Source: Leucobacter sp. Psy1
GTDB taxonomy: Bacteria > Actinomycetota > Actinomycetes > Actinomycetales > Microbacteriaceae
Assembly: GCF_020096995.1 (NCBI RefSeq)
Contig: NZ_CP083692.1
Coordinates: 1,736,001 to 1,800,000, forward strand
Length of the DNA: 64,000 nt
Reading direction: 5' to 3'
Every line of letters begins with the position of its first letter. Position 1 is the first letter of the stretch. The notes beneath the pieces are model-generated. The model was not told the origin of the DNA and did no database searches. It saw only the letters and a program-made list of their open reading frames with translations. The position numbers and the translations under genes are program-made. Shown here piece by piece: positions 51,368 to 61,021 of the stretch.

Positions 51368-53218
51368 ACGGACCTCGTCTGAGCCCTCGGAGTTCGCGGT
51401 CTCAGAGGTCGCGGCGTCGTCGTGAGTCGCCGCGCGCACCACGGTTCCGGCAGACGGATCATCGCCTGCCTGGCCCTCGCCCGATCCTCCGTCGCGACGC
51501 TGATCCGCGAGCCGCTTGGCGTCCCTGACCTTCTTCCGGAGCACCTTGTCGCTCTTCCCGCGCTCGCCCACGACGCTCGGAGTCCAGATGCTTCCATCGC
51601 CGTCGACCAGGTCGGGCGTCCAGGCCTCGAGATCGGCATCGTCGAACTCACTCTTCGAGGCTCGGCGCTTGAGCTGCGGCACCGCCGTCTGCGGTGCGAG
51701 GCGCCGCGCGGTGATGAGAAACCCGGTGTGCGCGACCATGCGGTGGTCGGGCCGCACGGCGAGACCTTCGACGTGCCACCCGCGCACCATCGTCTCCGAC
51801 GACTGAGGATGGGTGAATTTGTCCGAGCGCCGCAGTTCTTCAGCGACGCGGGACAGCTGCGTCACCGTTGCGACGTAGCAGATCACGACCCCGCCAGGAG
51901 CGAGCGCGTCGGCGGCGACATCGATGCACTCCCACGGCGCCAGCATGTCGAGCACAACACGGTCGATCGAACCGTCGGGGCACGCAGCGGGAAGCGACTC
52001 CTGGAGATCCCCCACCGTGACCGTCCAGTTCTCCGGTTCAGTCCCCGCGAACGCGACGGCGTTCGCGCGGGCGATCTCCGCGAACTCCTCTCGCCGTTCG
52101 AAGGAGAACAGGGCGCCCTGCGGGCCGATCGCGCGCAGCAGGTGGAGGGAGAGCGCGCCTGAGCCGACACCGGCCTCCACGACCCTGGCGCCCGGGAAGA
52201 TGTCCGCGAGGGAGAGGATCTGAGCGGCGTCCTTCGGATAGACGATCGCCGCCCCGCGCGGCATCGACATCACGTAGTCGGAGAGCAGCGGGCGGAGCGC
52301 GAGATACTCGTCCCCGCTGCTGCTCCGCAGCACCGAGGCATCGGGGAGCCCCACGATGGCCGCGTGCGCGATCATGCCGCGGTGACTGTGGAACTCGCCG
52401 CCGCGCACGAGCGTGATCGTGTTCAGACGCCCCTTCGGCCCCGTGAGCTGCACCCGATCGCCGTACTGGAACGGACCGGAGACGGCCGGCCCATCGACGT
52501 GCTGCGGAACGCTCAGCGTCCGCGGTCGCGGGGTCTCCGAACGCAGACGCGCGAACTCCGCACGGATCGTCCGCGCGTCGACACCGTCGAGCGTCGGCCA
52601 CAGCGCGTGCGCATCGACGTCGTCGAGGTCGACCTCGTGCGGCACGCCAATCGCAACTGCACCGGACGCCGCCGCAGAGCGCAGGCCGGTTCGAGAGTCC
52701 TCGAGCGCCAGGCACTCCGCAATGTCGACCCCGACCGCCTCGGCGCCCCGCAGGTACGGCTCCGGGTGCGGCTTCTCGTGCGCGACCTCGTCTCCAGGCA
52801 AGATCGCCTCGAACGCCGTAAACGGGAGCAGGCCGACGACATGCTCGGCGAGGCGGCGCACCGACATCGTGACGAGCACGCAGGGAACACCGGCATCGGC
52901 GAGCGAGCGCAGCGTCTGCAGCGCGCCAGGACGCCAGGACGGGCCGCTCCGATTCAAACCGTCGATGACGGCGTCGATCCACTCGTCGATGATGGTGTCC
53001 ACCTCGAGCGGCACTCCGAGCGAGCGGAACATCTCCGCCCCCGTGCGCAGACCGCAGCCGACCAGCTGCTCGCGCACGTCATCGGTGAGCGCGATGCCGT
53101 AGCGCGACAGCATCGCCGTCTCGGCCTCCAGCCACAGCGGCTCGGAATCGATGAGTGTCCCGTCCATATCCCAAAGCACTGCGCGCAGATCAGGGGTTCC
53201 GTGGCGTGGCGTCGTCAT
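51365..53218 (-). CDS. Fusion of a HAD-family phosphatase and tRNA (adenine-N1)-methyltransferase TrmI
   Basis: A single 617-codon frame. Residues 8-225 are a HAD-IA phosphatase (D-M-D-G-T-L-I-D with Asp17/Asp19, later K-P-H-P-E-P and L-E-D-S). From about residue 248 the sequence is TrmI (S-G-P-F-x-x-G-D-R-V-Q-L-T), with the SAM motif E-A-G-V-G-S-G near 346, which makes m1A58 in tRNA. A charged tail ends the protein. There is no stop codon and no in-frame ATG, GTG or TTG near the junction. In other actinobacteria the two are usually separate genes. Confidence 0.85.
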   Translation of the reverse strand: MTTPRHGTPDLRAVLWDMDGTLIDSEPLWLEAETAMLSRYGIALTDDVREQLVGCGLRTGAEMFRSLGVPLEVDTIIDEWIDAVIDGLNRSGPSWRPGALQTLRSLADAGVPCVLVTMSVRRLAEHVVGLLPFTAFEAILPGDEVAHEKPHPEPYLRGAEAVGVDIAECLALEDSRTGLRSAAASGAVAIGVPHEVDLDDVDAHALWPTLDGVDARTIRAEFARLRSETPRPRTLSVPQHVDGPAVSGPFQYGDRVQLTGPKGRLNTITLVRGGEFHSHRGMIAHAAIVGLPDASVLRSSSGDEYLALRPLLSDYVMSMPRGAAIVYPKDAAQILSLADIFPGARVVEAGVGSGALSLHLLRAIGPQGALFSFERREEFAEIARANAVAFAGTEPENWTVTVGDLQESLPAACPDGSIDRVVLDMLAPWECIDVAADALAPGGVVICYVATVTQLSRVAEELRRSDKFTHPQSSETMVRGWHVEGLAVRPDHRMVAHTGFLITARRLAPQTAVPQLKRRASKSEFDDADLEAWTPDLVDGDGSIWTPSVVGERGKSDKVLRKKVRDAKRLADQRRDGGSGEGQAGDDPSAGTVVRAATHDDAATSETANSEGSDEVR

Positions 53219-53225
53219 TCGCACC

Positions 53226-53231
53226 AGTCTA
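53226..53231 (-). promoter_or_regulatory. Candidate leaderless -10 (TAGACT) for HAD-TrmI
   Basis: TAGACTGG on the minus strand; the hexamer ends 7 nt before ATG 53218. No Shine-Dalgarno sequence is present. Confidence 0.5.
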
Positions 53232-53260
53232 CCCAGTCCTGCTCACCCAGCCCAGCAAGA

Positions 53261-53266
53261 TACGCT
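53261..53266 (+). promoter_or_regulatory. Candidate -10 (TACGCT) for the PAC2 gene
   Basis: TACGCT lies 40 nt before GTG 53307, leaving room for AAGGAG (53290-53295). It diverges from the HAD-TrmI promoter 30 bp away. Confidence 0.4.
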
Positions 53267-53306
53267 AGAGGGAGCCCTCCAACCCGCCGAAGGAGCCGAA
53301 CCCCAC

Positions 53307-54350
53307 GTGACCGAGCCCGCCGACCAGCACGCACGCCGCCCCCGCATCATGATCGCAGCCTTCGAAGGCTGGAGCGACGCCGGAGCCGCGACGACGACCG
53401 TGCTGCAGCACCTCGCGGAACTCATCGACGCGGAGGTGCTGCACGCCATCGGGGCAGAGGGATACGTCGACTTCCAAGTGCACCGACCGAAGATCGTCTT
53501 CGACGAACAGGGCGACCGAGTCCTCGACTGGCCGGACACGCGGCTCTACGGCAAGGTGCAACGACCGGGAGCCGAAGCGATCGACCCGGACACGGAGACA
53601 GTGCGCCGCATCGACGGCACGCCCGTCACCGACCTCTTCCTCCTCGCCGGCGTCGAACCCGCACGCGACTGGCTCTCCTTCGCCGAGGAGATCATCGAGC
53701 TCATCGACGTCTGGGACATCGACTCCGTCATCCTGCTCGGATCCATGTTCTCCGACGCACCTCACTCGCGGCCCATCGCCATCTCGATGTCCTCTGAGGA
53801 CGCCTCGCGTCGCGCCGAAACCGGTGCGGAACGCAGCACCTACGAGGGTCCGGCCGGCATCTCCACCGTCGTCGACCTGGCGCTGGCAGCCGAAGGCATC
53901 GAGTCACTGTCGCTCTGGGCCCAGGTTCCCCACTACGTGCACAGCGCCCCCTCGCCCAAGGCGACGCTCGCGATCCTCGACCGCCTCGAGGAACTCCTCG
54001 ACATCGTCATTCCTCGCGGTGCCCTGCTCGACGAAGCCACCGAGTGGGAGGCGAACATCGACCGCATCGCGGCGACCGACGAAGAGATGACGCAGTACAT
54101 CAAGCGCCTCGAAGAGTCCCGAGACGCCAACATGGCGGCCGAGACCACGGGAGACGCCCTCGCCCTCGAGTTCGAGAAGTTCCTCGAGCAGCCCCGTGCC
54201 GATCATCAGGAGTTCGCGGAGCCGAGCGCGGACGACGCTGCGGAGTCCGGTTCGGGCGACGACGCGGGTTCCCCGGCAGGTGGTGCTTCGGACGAACCTG
54301 GAGAGTCCGACGAGTCCGACGACCAGGGGCCGGAGACCGACGCGCGCTGA
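53307..54350 (+). CDS. PAC2-family protein (proteasome assembly chaperone-like)
   Basis: A 347-residue protein. The PAC2 domain covers about residues 14-230 (A-F-E-G-W-S-D-A-G at the start, L-L-G-S-M-F-S-D-A-P-H-S-R-P in the middle, P-H-Y-V-H later). The last 50 residues are a Ser/Asp/Glu/Gly-rich disordered tail. PAC2 proteins are common in actinobacteria, including species without a proteasome, and their role is unclear. The GTG follows AAGGAG by 11 nt. Confidence 0.85.
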   Translation: MTEPADQHARRPRIMIAAFEGWSDAGAATTTVLQHLAELIDAEVLHAIGAEGYVDFQVHRPKIVFDEQGDRVLDWPDTRLYGKVQRPGAEAIDPDTETVRRIDGTPVTDLFLLAGVEPARDWLSFAEEIIELIDVWDIDSVILLGSMFSDAPHSRPIAISMSSEDASRRAETGAERSTYEGPAGISTVVDLALAAEGIESLSLWAQVPHYVHSAPSPKATLAILDRLEELLDIVIPRGALLDEATEWEANIDRIAATDEEMTQYIKRLEESRDANMAAETTGDALALEFEKFLEQPRADHQEFAEPSADDAAESGSGDDAGSPAGGASDEPGESDESDDQGPETDAR

Positions 54351-54460
54351 GCGCACCCTCTGACTGAGCACCAGCTCGGGCGAACCGTCAGCTCGGGATC
54401 GACGCTCCCCTCGCTCGCCACCACTGGATCGGCGAGCCAAGCGTGAGAATCGAGCCGAGC

Positions 54461-54519
54461 GTGAAGCAGCGGTCGGGCAGCCACCCGAAAGTGAAGCGGC
54501 GGGCAGCCGCCCGAGCGGG
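54461..54519. repeat. Two imperfect 30-bp tandem hairpin repeats between PAC2 and mshC
   Basis: Unit 1 (54461-54490) and unit 2 (54491-54519) both start GTGAAGC(A/G)GC and each contains a short hairpin (TCGGG/CCCGA and CGGGC/GCCCG). They fill the gap between two convergent genes and may act as a bidirectional terminator. The region 54351-54460 shows related Gly/Ser-coding-like drift but no gene. Confidence 0.55.
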
Positions 54520-55782
54520 TCAGTCCTCCGGACGGTCGACGAGTCGCACGCCGAGCAGCGCCTCGACGGCGTCGGCGATGAGCCCCGGTCGATCCACGCC
54601 CCGGTCGAGCGCGGCATCGAGTGTCGCGAGCATCACGGGGGTGTCGAGGTCGTTGGCGAGCGCAGCCCGCAGCTGGGAGAGCACGGCAGCGGCGTTCGCC
54701 GGTTCGTCGCTCGTGCGCGCGAGACCCTCGCGCCAGGCGCGGAGGCGCCGATCCGCCATGTCGAGGTCGCTGTCCCGCCACTCCCAGTCCGAGCGGTAGT
54801 GCCTGGCGAGCAGGCCGAGCCGGATCGCGGACGGGTCGGCTCCCGAGTCGAGCAGTTTCGAGACGAAGACGAGGTTGCCGCGCGACTTCGACATCTTGAA
54901 GCCCTCGTAGCCGACGAGACCCACGTGGCAGTAGGCGTGCGCGAGCGGCACACCGGTGTCTGCGGTCGCGTGCGCCGCAGTGAACTCGTGGTGCGGGAAG
55001 ACGAGATCCGCTCCCCCGCCCTGCACCGTGAACGGGCATCCGAGCGCGCGCGCCGCAATCACGGAGCACTCGACGTGCCAGCCGGGGCGACCGGCGCCGA
55101 GCACCGTCTCCCAGCTCGGCTCGTCGACCCGCGCGGCACGCCACAGGAGCGGGTCGAGGGCGTCGCGCTTTCCTGGCCGGTCGGGGTCCCCACCGCGCTC
55201 GGCGCTGAACTTGAGCATGAGTTCCCGGTCGTACGGGGCGACGTCCCCGAGCCGCCACTGGGATCGTTCGGAAGCGCCGAGGGTGTCGAAGTACAGGTCG
55301 TCCTGCTCGGCGTCCGCGGTCGGCACGGTGTAGGCGTAGCCCATCTCGCGGAGGCGTGCGACTGCCGCCGCGATCTCGGCGATCTGCTCGGTAACGGCCA
55401 CGAAGTGATCCGGCGGGATCAGGCCGAGACGATGCATGTCCGAGCGGTACAGGCCGATCTGCTCGTCGGCGAGGGCTCGCCAGTCGACGCCCGTGGCGGT
55501 CGCGCGCTCGAGGAGCGGATCGTCGATGTCGGTGATGTTCTGGGCGTAGACGACATCGAGGCCCGCGTCGCGCCAGGCGCGCACGAGAATATCGAAGGTC
55601 AGGTAGGTGAATGCGTGCCCGAGGTGGGTGGCATCGTACGGGGTGATGCCGCACACGTACAGCGACGCGCGGCCCTCATTCGTGCCCGGCGTCTCCTGTC
55701 GTCCCGTCGCGGTGTTGAAGAGTCGGGGGGCGGTGCCCGAGCCGGGGAGCTCGGGCAGCTGGGGCGGTGTCCAGGTTCTCAC
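54520..55782 (-). CDS. mshC: L-cysteine:1D-myo-inositol 2-amino-2-deoxy-alpha-D-glucopyranoside ligase
   Basis: A 420-residue enzyme of mycothiol synthesis, related to cysteinyl-tRNA synthetase. The zinc Cys and signature H-L-G-H-A appear in [16 protein letters not shown], and [11 protein letters not shown] is intact. Length fits MshC rather than CysS. The GTG start has GGAGG upstream and overlaps uppP by 4 bp. Mycothiol is limited to actinobacteria, so this gene helps place the organism. Confidence 0.95.
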   Translation of the reverse strand: MRTWTPPQLPELPGSGTAPRLFNTATGRQETPGTNEGRASLYVCGITPYDATHLGHAFTYLTFDILVRAWRDAGLDVVYAQNITDIDDPLLERATATGVDWRALADEQIGLYRSDMHRLGLIPPDHFVAVTEQIAEIAAAVARLREMGYAYTVPTADAEQDDLYFDTLGASERSQWRLGDVAPYDRELMLKFSAERGGDPDRPGKRDALDPLLWRAARVDEPSWETVLGAGRPGWHVECSVIAARALGCPFTVQGGGADLVFPHHEFTAAHATADTGVPLAHAYCHVGLVGYEGFKMSKSRGNLVFVSKLLDSGADPSAIRLGLLARHYRSDWEWRDSDLDMADRRLRAWREGLARTSDEPANAAAVLSQLRAALANDLDTPVMLATLDAALDRGVDRPGLIADAVEALLGVRLVDRPED

Positions 55783-56642
55783 GGGGTGCCTCCGGAGGTC
55801 GCGGCGACGGCTGCGCCGTCGTGGGGGCTGAGCACGCCGGTGCTCAGCAGGACGATGATGGTGATGCCGAGGAGCACGCGGTAGACCACGAACGGCATGA
55901 AGCTCCGCTTGGAGATGTAGCGCAGGAAGAGGCCGATGACGACGAGCGCGACGACGAACGCGACGACGGTGGCGACGGCGGTCTGCAGAGCCGGGGTCGC
56001 TGTGGGGTCGCCGATCGACGAGACGAGCTTGTATCCGCCTGAACCGAGCACGGCGGGAATCGCGAGCAGGAAGGAGTAGCGCGCAGCGGCCTCTCGGGTG
56101 TATCCCATCAGGAGGCCGGCGGTGATGGTGCCGCCCGATCGCGACACGCCGGGGATCAGAGCGGCCGCCTGCGCGAAACCGTAGATGAGGCCGTGCTTCC
56201 AGGTGAGCTGCTCGATGGGCCGCACTTTGCGGCCCACGCGATCGGCGACGCCGAGCAGGATGCCGAACCCGATGAGGGCGAACGCGACGAACCACAGAGA
56301 CCGCAGGGTCGAGTCGATCGCGTCCTCGAAGAGGAGACCGAGCACGACGATCGGGAGCGTACCGAGGATGATCCACCAGCCCATGAGCGCGTCCGGATCC
56401 CGGCGCGGCACGGCACCCGTCAGCGAACGGAACCACCGCCCGATGATCCGGACGATGTCTCGCCAGAAGTAGACGATGACGGCTGCCTCGGTGCCGATCT
56501 GCGTGATCGCGGTGAACGCGGCTCCCGCGTCTCCGATTCCGAGCAGCTCGCTCGAGATGCGCAGGTGCGCGCTCGACGAGATCGGCAGGAACTCGGTGAG
56601 TCCCTGCACGATCCCGAGGATGATGGCCTCGAGAATCCCCAT
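55779..56642 (-). CDS. uppP: Undecaprenyl-diphosphatase
   Basis: A 287-residue, eight-helix membrane enzyme that recycles the lipid carrier of cell-wall synthesis; overproduction gives bacitracin resistance. The catalytic motifs are [10 protein letters not shown] near residue 17-26 and P-G-V-S-R-S-G. The ATG has GAGGAAAGG upstream and a TAGGGT -10 candidate (56687-56692). It is co-translated with mshC. Confidence 0.95.
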   Translation of the reverse strand: MGILEAIILGIVQGLTEFLPISSSAHLRISSELLGIGDAGAAFTAITQIGTEAAVIVYFWRDIVRIIGRWFRSLTGAVPRRDPDALMGWWIILGTLPIVVLGLLFEDAIDSTLRSLWFVAFALIGFGILLGVADRVGRKVRPIEQLTWKHGLIYGFAQAAALIPGVSRSGGTITAGLLMGYTREAAARYSFLLAIPAVLGSGGYKLVSSIGDPTATPALQTAVATVVAFVVALVVIGLFLRYISKRSFMPFVVYRVLLGITIIVLLSTGVLSPHDGAAVAATSGGTP

Positions 56643-56697
56643 GTTGCCTTTCCTCTGCAGCCCCGTTCGGGAGCAGACCGCCGTCTACCCTACCTGT

Positions 56698-58026
56698 TCA
56701 GTAGCTGCGAAGCAGGTCGACGAGCACGCGGTGCCCGAAGTCGAGCGCGTCGAGCGGCACCCGCTCGTCGACGCCGTGGAACATTCCGGGGAAGTCGAGA
56801 TCCGCCGGGAGCCGGAGCGGGGCGAACCCGTAGCCGACGATGCCGAGGCGCGCGAGGGACTTGTTGTCGGTGCCACCCGAGAGCAGGTACGGCAGCACCT
56901 TCGCTTCGGGATCGAACTTGGCGATGCTCGCCGTCATCGCCTCCACGAGTTCGCCAGTGAACGGGACCTCGAGGCCGATGTCGGAGTGGAGCGTCTCGAC
57001 CTCGATGTCGTCGCCGACGATCTCGCGCACCAGGTCCATCGTCTGCTGCTGTTCACCTGGGACGGCGCGGATGTCGACGAGGGCCTCCGCAGTGTCGGGA
57101 ATGACGTTGTGCTTGTAGCCGGCCTTGAGCACCGTCGGATTCGAGGTGTTGCGCAGGCTGGCCTGGATGAACCCCGCACCCTTGCCGGCGCGCAGCACGA
57201 GCTGCTCCGGATCGATCTCGTGGGGATCCTCGCCGTAGATCGCGGCGATCTCGTCGATGAGCTCCCTGGTGGTGTCGCAGAGCGCGAGCGGCCACTCGTG
57301 GCGGCCGAGCGCCGCGATCGCCTCCGCAAGTCGCGTGATCGCGTTGTCGTGCCAGACACGCGACCCGTGCGCGGCGGTACCCCTGGCGCGCAGGCGAATC
57401 CAGTCGAGCGACTTCTCGCCCGTCTGCACGAGGTAGGCACGCTGCCCGCCGAGGTCTACCGAGTACCCGCCGACCTCGCTGATCGCGGTGCCCGCGCCGG
57501 CGAAGAGTTCCGGGTGCTCGACGACGAGGTGCTGAGCGCCGTAGACGCCGCCGTTCTCCTCGTCGGCGAAGAACGCGAGGATCACGTCGCGCCTCGGGCG
57601 CTCACCGGCGCGCAGCAGCTCGGCGATCGCGGTCAGGATCATGGCGTCCATGTCCTTCATATCGACCGCTCCTCGACCCCAGAGCATCCCGTCCCGAACG
57701 ACGCCCGCGAACGGGTCGACGGTCCAGTTCTCCGGATCGGCAGGCACGACGTCGAGGTGCCCGTGCAGCACGAGCGCAGGAAGCTCCTGGTTCTCACCTG
57801 CCACGCGCGCGACCACGCTCGCGCGCCCGGGATCCGATTCGAAGATGCCCGGTTCCAGACCGAGGCCGCGCAGGTAGTCGGCCACGTACTCCGCGGCCGG
57901 CCGTTCCGGGTTCGCGTCTCCGCCGCCCCGGTTGGAGGTGTCGAAGCGGATGAGGTCGCGGGCGATCCGCGCCGTCTCGGACAGTTCGGGTTCGTGCTTC
58001 GGATCAGCCGTCGTGTCGTTCGCCAT
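56698..58026 (-). CDS. M20-family metallopeptidase/deacylase
   Basis: A 442-residue dizinc enzyme. Metal motifs are H-G-H-L-D-V-V-P near residues 88-95, the bridging Asp in D-M-K-D-M-D, and the general base and ligands in A-D-E-E-N-G-G. A dimerisation (lid) domain lies in the middle. It resembles ArgE/DapE-like and carboxypeptidase members, so the substrate is uncertain. ATG 58026 lies 7 nt after TACTCT and has GGAG 3 nt upstream. Confidence 0.88.
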   Translation of the reverse strand: MANDTTADPKHEPELSETARIARDLIRFDTSNRGGGDANPERPAAEYVADYLRGLGLEPGIFESDPGRASVVARVAGENQELPALVLHGHLDVVPADPENWTVDPFAGVVRDGMLWGRGAVDMKDMDAMILTAIAELLRAGERPRRDVILAFFADEENGGVYGAQHLVVEHPELFAGAGTAISEVGGYSVDLGGQRAYLVQTGEKSLDWIRLRARGTAAHGSRVWHDNAITRLAEAIAALGRHEWPLALCDTTRELIDEIAAIYGEDPHEIDPEQLVLRAGKGAGFIQASLRNTSNPTVLKAGYKHNVIPDTAEALVDIRAVPGEQQQTMDLVREIVGDDIEVETLHSDIGLEVPFTGELVEAMTASIAKFDPEAKVLPYLLSGGTDNKSLARLGIVGYGFAPLRLPADLDFPGMFHGVDERVPLDALDFGHRVLVDLLRSY

Positions 58027-58033
58027 GTGCTCC

Positions 58034-58039
58034 AGAGTA
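58034..58039 (-). promoter_or_regulatory. Candidate leaderless -10 (TACTCT) for the M20 peptidase
   Basis: TACTCTGG on the minus strand, hexamer ending 7 nt before the ATG. Confidence 0.4.
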
Positions 58040-58086
58040 TCGATGATCCCTGACGCGCGGCACCCGGATGACGCCGCGAGGCGCGG

Positions 58087-58746
58087 TCAGCGGGGCGTTG
58101 GAGGAGCGCCGCGGCCCGGCCGGAACACCGACACCGTGGGGTCGCCGTCGATCCAGAACCGCCACGGGAAGGCGGGCCCGCCAGCCTCACCGGCGACGCC
58201 GACGCGCGGGCCGGAACGAATGCCCGCCTGCGGCGTCGAAGCGGGCGAGAAGGTAAACGGCGGGGCGAGCAGATCGAGTCCGTCGTGCACCGGGCGTGTG
58301 ACGCCGAGCGCGGCCGCGAGATTGCCTGGCCCCCTCGCGAGGTGAGCGTCAGGCGGAACAGTGCTCCGGCGCGCGACGCGACGCGCACGGGCGATCTCGA
58401 TGCCGCGAGTGACGGCTCCGGAGCGGATCAGTACCCCTGACGCGACACCCTCGGGTGAGCAGACCATGTTGATCGCGAAGTGCATGCCGTACGAGAAGTA
58501 GACGTAGGCGTGGCCTGGCGGGCCGAACATGGACGCGTTGCGCGGGGTCAGCCGATCCTTGGAGTGCGAACCGGGATCGTAGACGCCCGAGGTCCCCACG
58601 CCGTGGTAGGCCTCCACCTCGGTGATGCGGACCTCGACCTCGCCGTCCGGCCCCGCGAGCGCGAGTCGCGCGCCCAGGAGTCGAGGAGCGACTGCGAGGG
58701 CGTCGCTCGCGAAGAACGCGCGACCCCCGCCGGGCGAATCACTCAC
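58087..58746 (-). CDS. DNA-3-methyladenine glycosylase (Mpg/AAG family)
   Basis: A 219-residue base-excision repair enzyme. The family's L-L-G-A-R-L, catalytic T-E-V-E-A-Y (Glu), R-N-A-S-M-F-G-P-P-G-H-A-Y-V-Y and the R-G-P-G-N-L motif are all visible. It removes alkylated purines. The GTG start overlaps the YihY gene by 8 bp. Confidence 0.93.
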   Translation of the reverse strand: MSDSPGGGRAFFASDALAVAPRLLGARLALAGPDGEVEVRITEVEAYHGVGTSGVYDPGSHSKDRLTPRNASMFGPPGHAYVYFSYGMHFAINMVCSPEGVASGVLIRSGAVTRGIEIARARRVARRSTVPPDAHLARGPGNLAAALGVTRPVHDGLDLLAPPFTFSPASTPQAGIRSGPRVGVAGEAGGPAFPWRFWIDGDPTVSVFRPGRGAPPTPR

Positions 58747-59764
58747 GCGGCTCGCGCTCGGCCTCCGGTGCGCGGGCCTCCGCCTCGGCCTCCTGCGCCG
58801 CGACGAGCTCAGCACGCGCCACCTCGAACTTGTCCTCGGCGCGCTGGCGGCGACGCTGCGCGAAGTTCTCTGCACCGTACTTGGTGCGCACTCGATCCTG
58901 GGACTCCGCGGCCGCGGTCACGATGTAACTGCTCGCGATGAGGATCACCTGCGCCGACAGGTTGAACCAGAGCAGCAGCGCGATGAGCGCGCCGAAGGTC
59001 GCGAGGAGCGGGTTGGAGGTCGCCCCGCGGACGAAGAGCCCGGAGAGCTCCTGCAGGACCGTCAGCCCCACACCGCCGAGCATGGCGCCGGTCCACAGTG
59101 CACGGGCGGGCGCCGCGATACCGGACAGCAGGCGGAACACCAGTGCGATCGCGACAGTGTCGATGACGAAGACGACCACGATGCCGAAGACGCGCGTCAG
59201 GGTCTGGGCGACGGGACTGCCCTCGCCGATCCCGAGCCACCCCGATACGGTGTCGATCCAGACCGACCCGAGGAACGAGGCTGCCGCCGCGGCGACCAGG
59301 AGTCCACCAAAGGCGATCCCGACCATGAGGTTCCGCAGGATCACCCAGATGAACATCTGGGTCTCGGTGACCTGATCGCCGATCACCCGGATCGCGGAGC
59401 GCAGGCTGCCGATCGCGCTGATCGCGGCGAAGAGGAGACCGCCCATCGACACGATGCCGGCGATGGTGAAGCCCGTCGGCGCCTCGATATCAGCAGGATC
59501 GATGAAGCCAGCGATGCCGGGGATCACCGAATCGAGCGACGTGATGAGTGCCTGCATGGCGTCCGGGTTACCCGCGAGCCAGAGCGCGGCGATCGAGAAA
59601 CCGAGCAGCACGGCGGCGAACACGCTGAACAGCGCGCGGTAGGTGATGCTGTCGGCGAGCATCGACCCCTTGTGCTCGCTGTAGAGCAGGAAGGCGCGGA
59701 CGAGCCGCAACTCGAGGGCCCGCGAGATGAGCTTCGGAACGAGGCCGCGCTTCTGTTCTGCCAT
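58739..59764 (-). CDS. YihY/BrkB-family inner membrane protein
   Basis: A 341-residue protein with six membrane helices and the family start (R-A-L-E-L-R-L-V-R-A-F-L-L-Y-S-E-H-K-G-S-M-L-A-D-S-I-T-Y-R-A-L split by helices) plus L-L-L-W-F-N-L-S. The old name ribonuclease BN is wrong for this family. The cytoplasmic tail of about 60 residues is highly charged (E, A, R). Function unknown. ATG 59764 lies 6 nt after TAGTCT. Confidence 0.88.
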   Translation of the reverse strand: MAEQKRGLVPKLISRALELRLVRAFLLYSEHKGSMLADSITYRALFSVFAAVLLGFSIAALWLAGNPDAMQALITSLDSVIPGIAGFIDPADIEAPTGFTIAGIVSMGGLLFAAISAIGSLRSAIRVIGDQVTETQMFIWVILRNLMVGIAFGGLLVAAAAASFLGSVWIDTVSGWLGIGEGSPVAQTLTRVFGIVVVFVIDTVAIALVFRLLSGIAAPARALWTGAMLGGVGLTVLQELSGLFVRGATSNPLLATFGALIALLLWFNLSAQVILIASSYIVTAAAESQDRVRTKYGAENFAQRRRQRAEDKFEVARAELVAAQEAEAEARAPEAEREPRE

Positions 59765-59770
59765 GCACCC

Positions 59771-59776
59771 AGACTA
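59771..59776 (-). promoter_or_regulatory. Candidate leaderless -10 (TAGTCT) for the YihY-Mpg unit
   Basis: TAGTCTGG on the minus strand; 6 nt to the ATG at 59764. Confidence 0.5.
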
Positions 59777-59806
59777 TCCATCACCTGTGAGCGACCCCAA
59801 CCGTGG

Positions 59807-59812
59807 CAGACT
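59807..59812 (+). promoter_or_regulatory. Candidate leaderless -10 (CAGACT) for the MFS transporter
   Basis: CAGACTGG, one base off the TAGACTGG element; 6 nt to ATG 59819. Divergent from the YihY promoter. Confidence 0.4.
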
Positions 59813-59818
59813 GGAACG

Positions 59819-61021
59819 ATGGGTCACACGCGCGTCCTCGGCGGCCCGCTCGCCGCTCTCGCGGGGGCCACCTTCCTCTCCCTCATCAACTACGCGGCAC
59901 TCATCCCCGTCCTCCCGATGTGGGCTGCCGAGCGCGGAGCTGACGCGTTCGCGGCGGGAACGATCACCAGCGGAATGATGGCGGCGACGGTGGCCGCGCA
60001 GTTCCTTATGCCCTGGCTCATGCGATTCGCGCCGCTCCGCTCCCTCCTCATCGCGGGCACACTGCTCCTCGGCGCGCCCACACCCCTCTACCTCGTATCG
60101 GACGGATTCACCTGGCTCATGGTGATCACCCTCGTCCGCGGACTCGGCTTCGGTCTCGTCGTGGTCACGGGAGGCGTGCTCGCCGCCGACCTCGCCCCCG
60201 AAGGCCGCCTCTCCTCCGCCGTAGCGCTCTACGGATTCGCCACCGCATCGCCGACCGTCGTCGGGCTGGCCGGCGGCGTCTGGGCGTCAGAGCACTTCGG
60301 GTTCGGCGCCGTCTTCTGGACCGCGACCGCGACCTCGCTCTCGGCGTGCGCGATCGCACTGCTCATCCCCGGAGCCCTGCACGGACGCTTCACCCTTCCC
60401 TCACTCCGGTCCCTGCGGGCCGTATCCGTTCCGATCGTGCTCCTCGTACTCACCGGCAGCGCATTCGGCGCCGTGACGACGTTCCTGCCGCTCTCCGGAC
60501 CGGATCCAGTCGCTGCCGCGCTGGCACTGCTTCTCGCATCGCTCGCCCTCGTGCTCGGGCGCGTTGCCGTCGGACCCTTCGCCGACCGCATCGGCAGCGG
60601 ACGGATCCAGTACGGCGCGGCCCTCTCCGTCGCCGCGGGTCTCGGACTCATCGGCGGAGCACTCGATGGCGGGCTCCCGCAGCTCCTCATCGGCTCCGTT
60701 CTGCTCGGCGCGGGCTTCGGCGCGTGCCAGAACGACACCTTCGTCGCAACCGTCGATCGCATGAGCGATCGGGGCACCGGCACTGCATCCACGCTCTGGA
60801 ACATCGGCTACGACGGCGGACTCGGACTCGGCGCATTCGTGCTGGGCGCCGCCATCGGAGCGCTCGGCACCCAGCAGGCCATCCTCGCGCTCGCCGCCGT
60901 GATCGGAGGCGCCGCGGCGATCGCCTGGCTCGCCGCGTCGCTCCGGCGCGCTGTTCCCGATCGGGGCCAGCGCACTCCTCGGGACCAGCGCACTCAGGGA
61001 GGCGATGCGAGGCGTCGATAG
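59819..61021 (+). CDS. Major facilitator superfamily transporter
   Basis: A 400-residue membrane protein with about twelve helices and MFS landmarks: M-W-A-A-E-R-G after helix 1, R-G-L-G-F-G in helix 4, and F-A-D-R-I-G-S-G as the repeat of the A-motif between helices 8 and 9. Probably a drug or metabolite exporter; substrate unknown. The TAG stop is part of the -10 of the following tetR, which may control it. Confidence 0.88.
   Translation: MGHTRVLGGPLAALAGATFLSLINYAALIPVLPMWAAERGADAFAAGTITSGMMAATVAAQFLMPWLMRFAPLRSLLIAGTLLLGAPTPLYLVSDGFTWLMVITLVRGLGFGLVVVTGGVLAADLAPEGRLSSAVALYGFATASPTVVGLAGGVWASEHFGFGAVFWTATATSLSACAIALLIPGALHGRFTLPSLRSLRAVSVPIVLLVLTGSAFGAVTTFLPLSGPDPVAAALALLLASLALVLGRVAVGPFADRIGSGRIQYGAALSVAAGLGLIGGALDGGLPQLLIGSVLLGAGFGACQNDTFVATVDRMSDRGTGTASTLWNIGYDGGLGLGAFVLGAAIGALGTQQAILALAAVIGGAAAIAWLAASLRRAVPDRGQRTPRDQRTQGGDARRR

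Noticed and set aside
54520-56436. A 638-codon frame reading mshC with a long N-terminal extension
   Set aside because: The upstream part is an out-of-frame reading of uppP; the GTG at 55782 with GGAGG fits MshC length.
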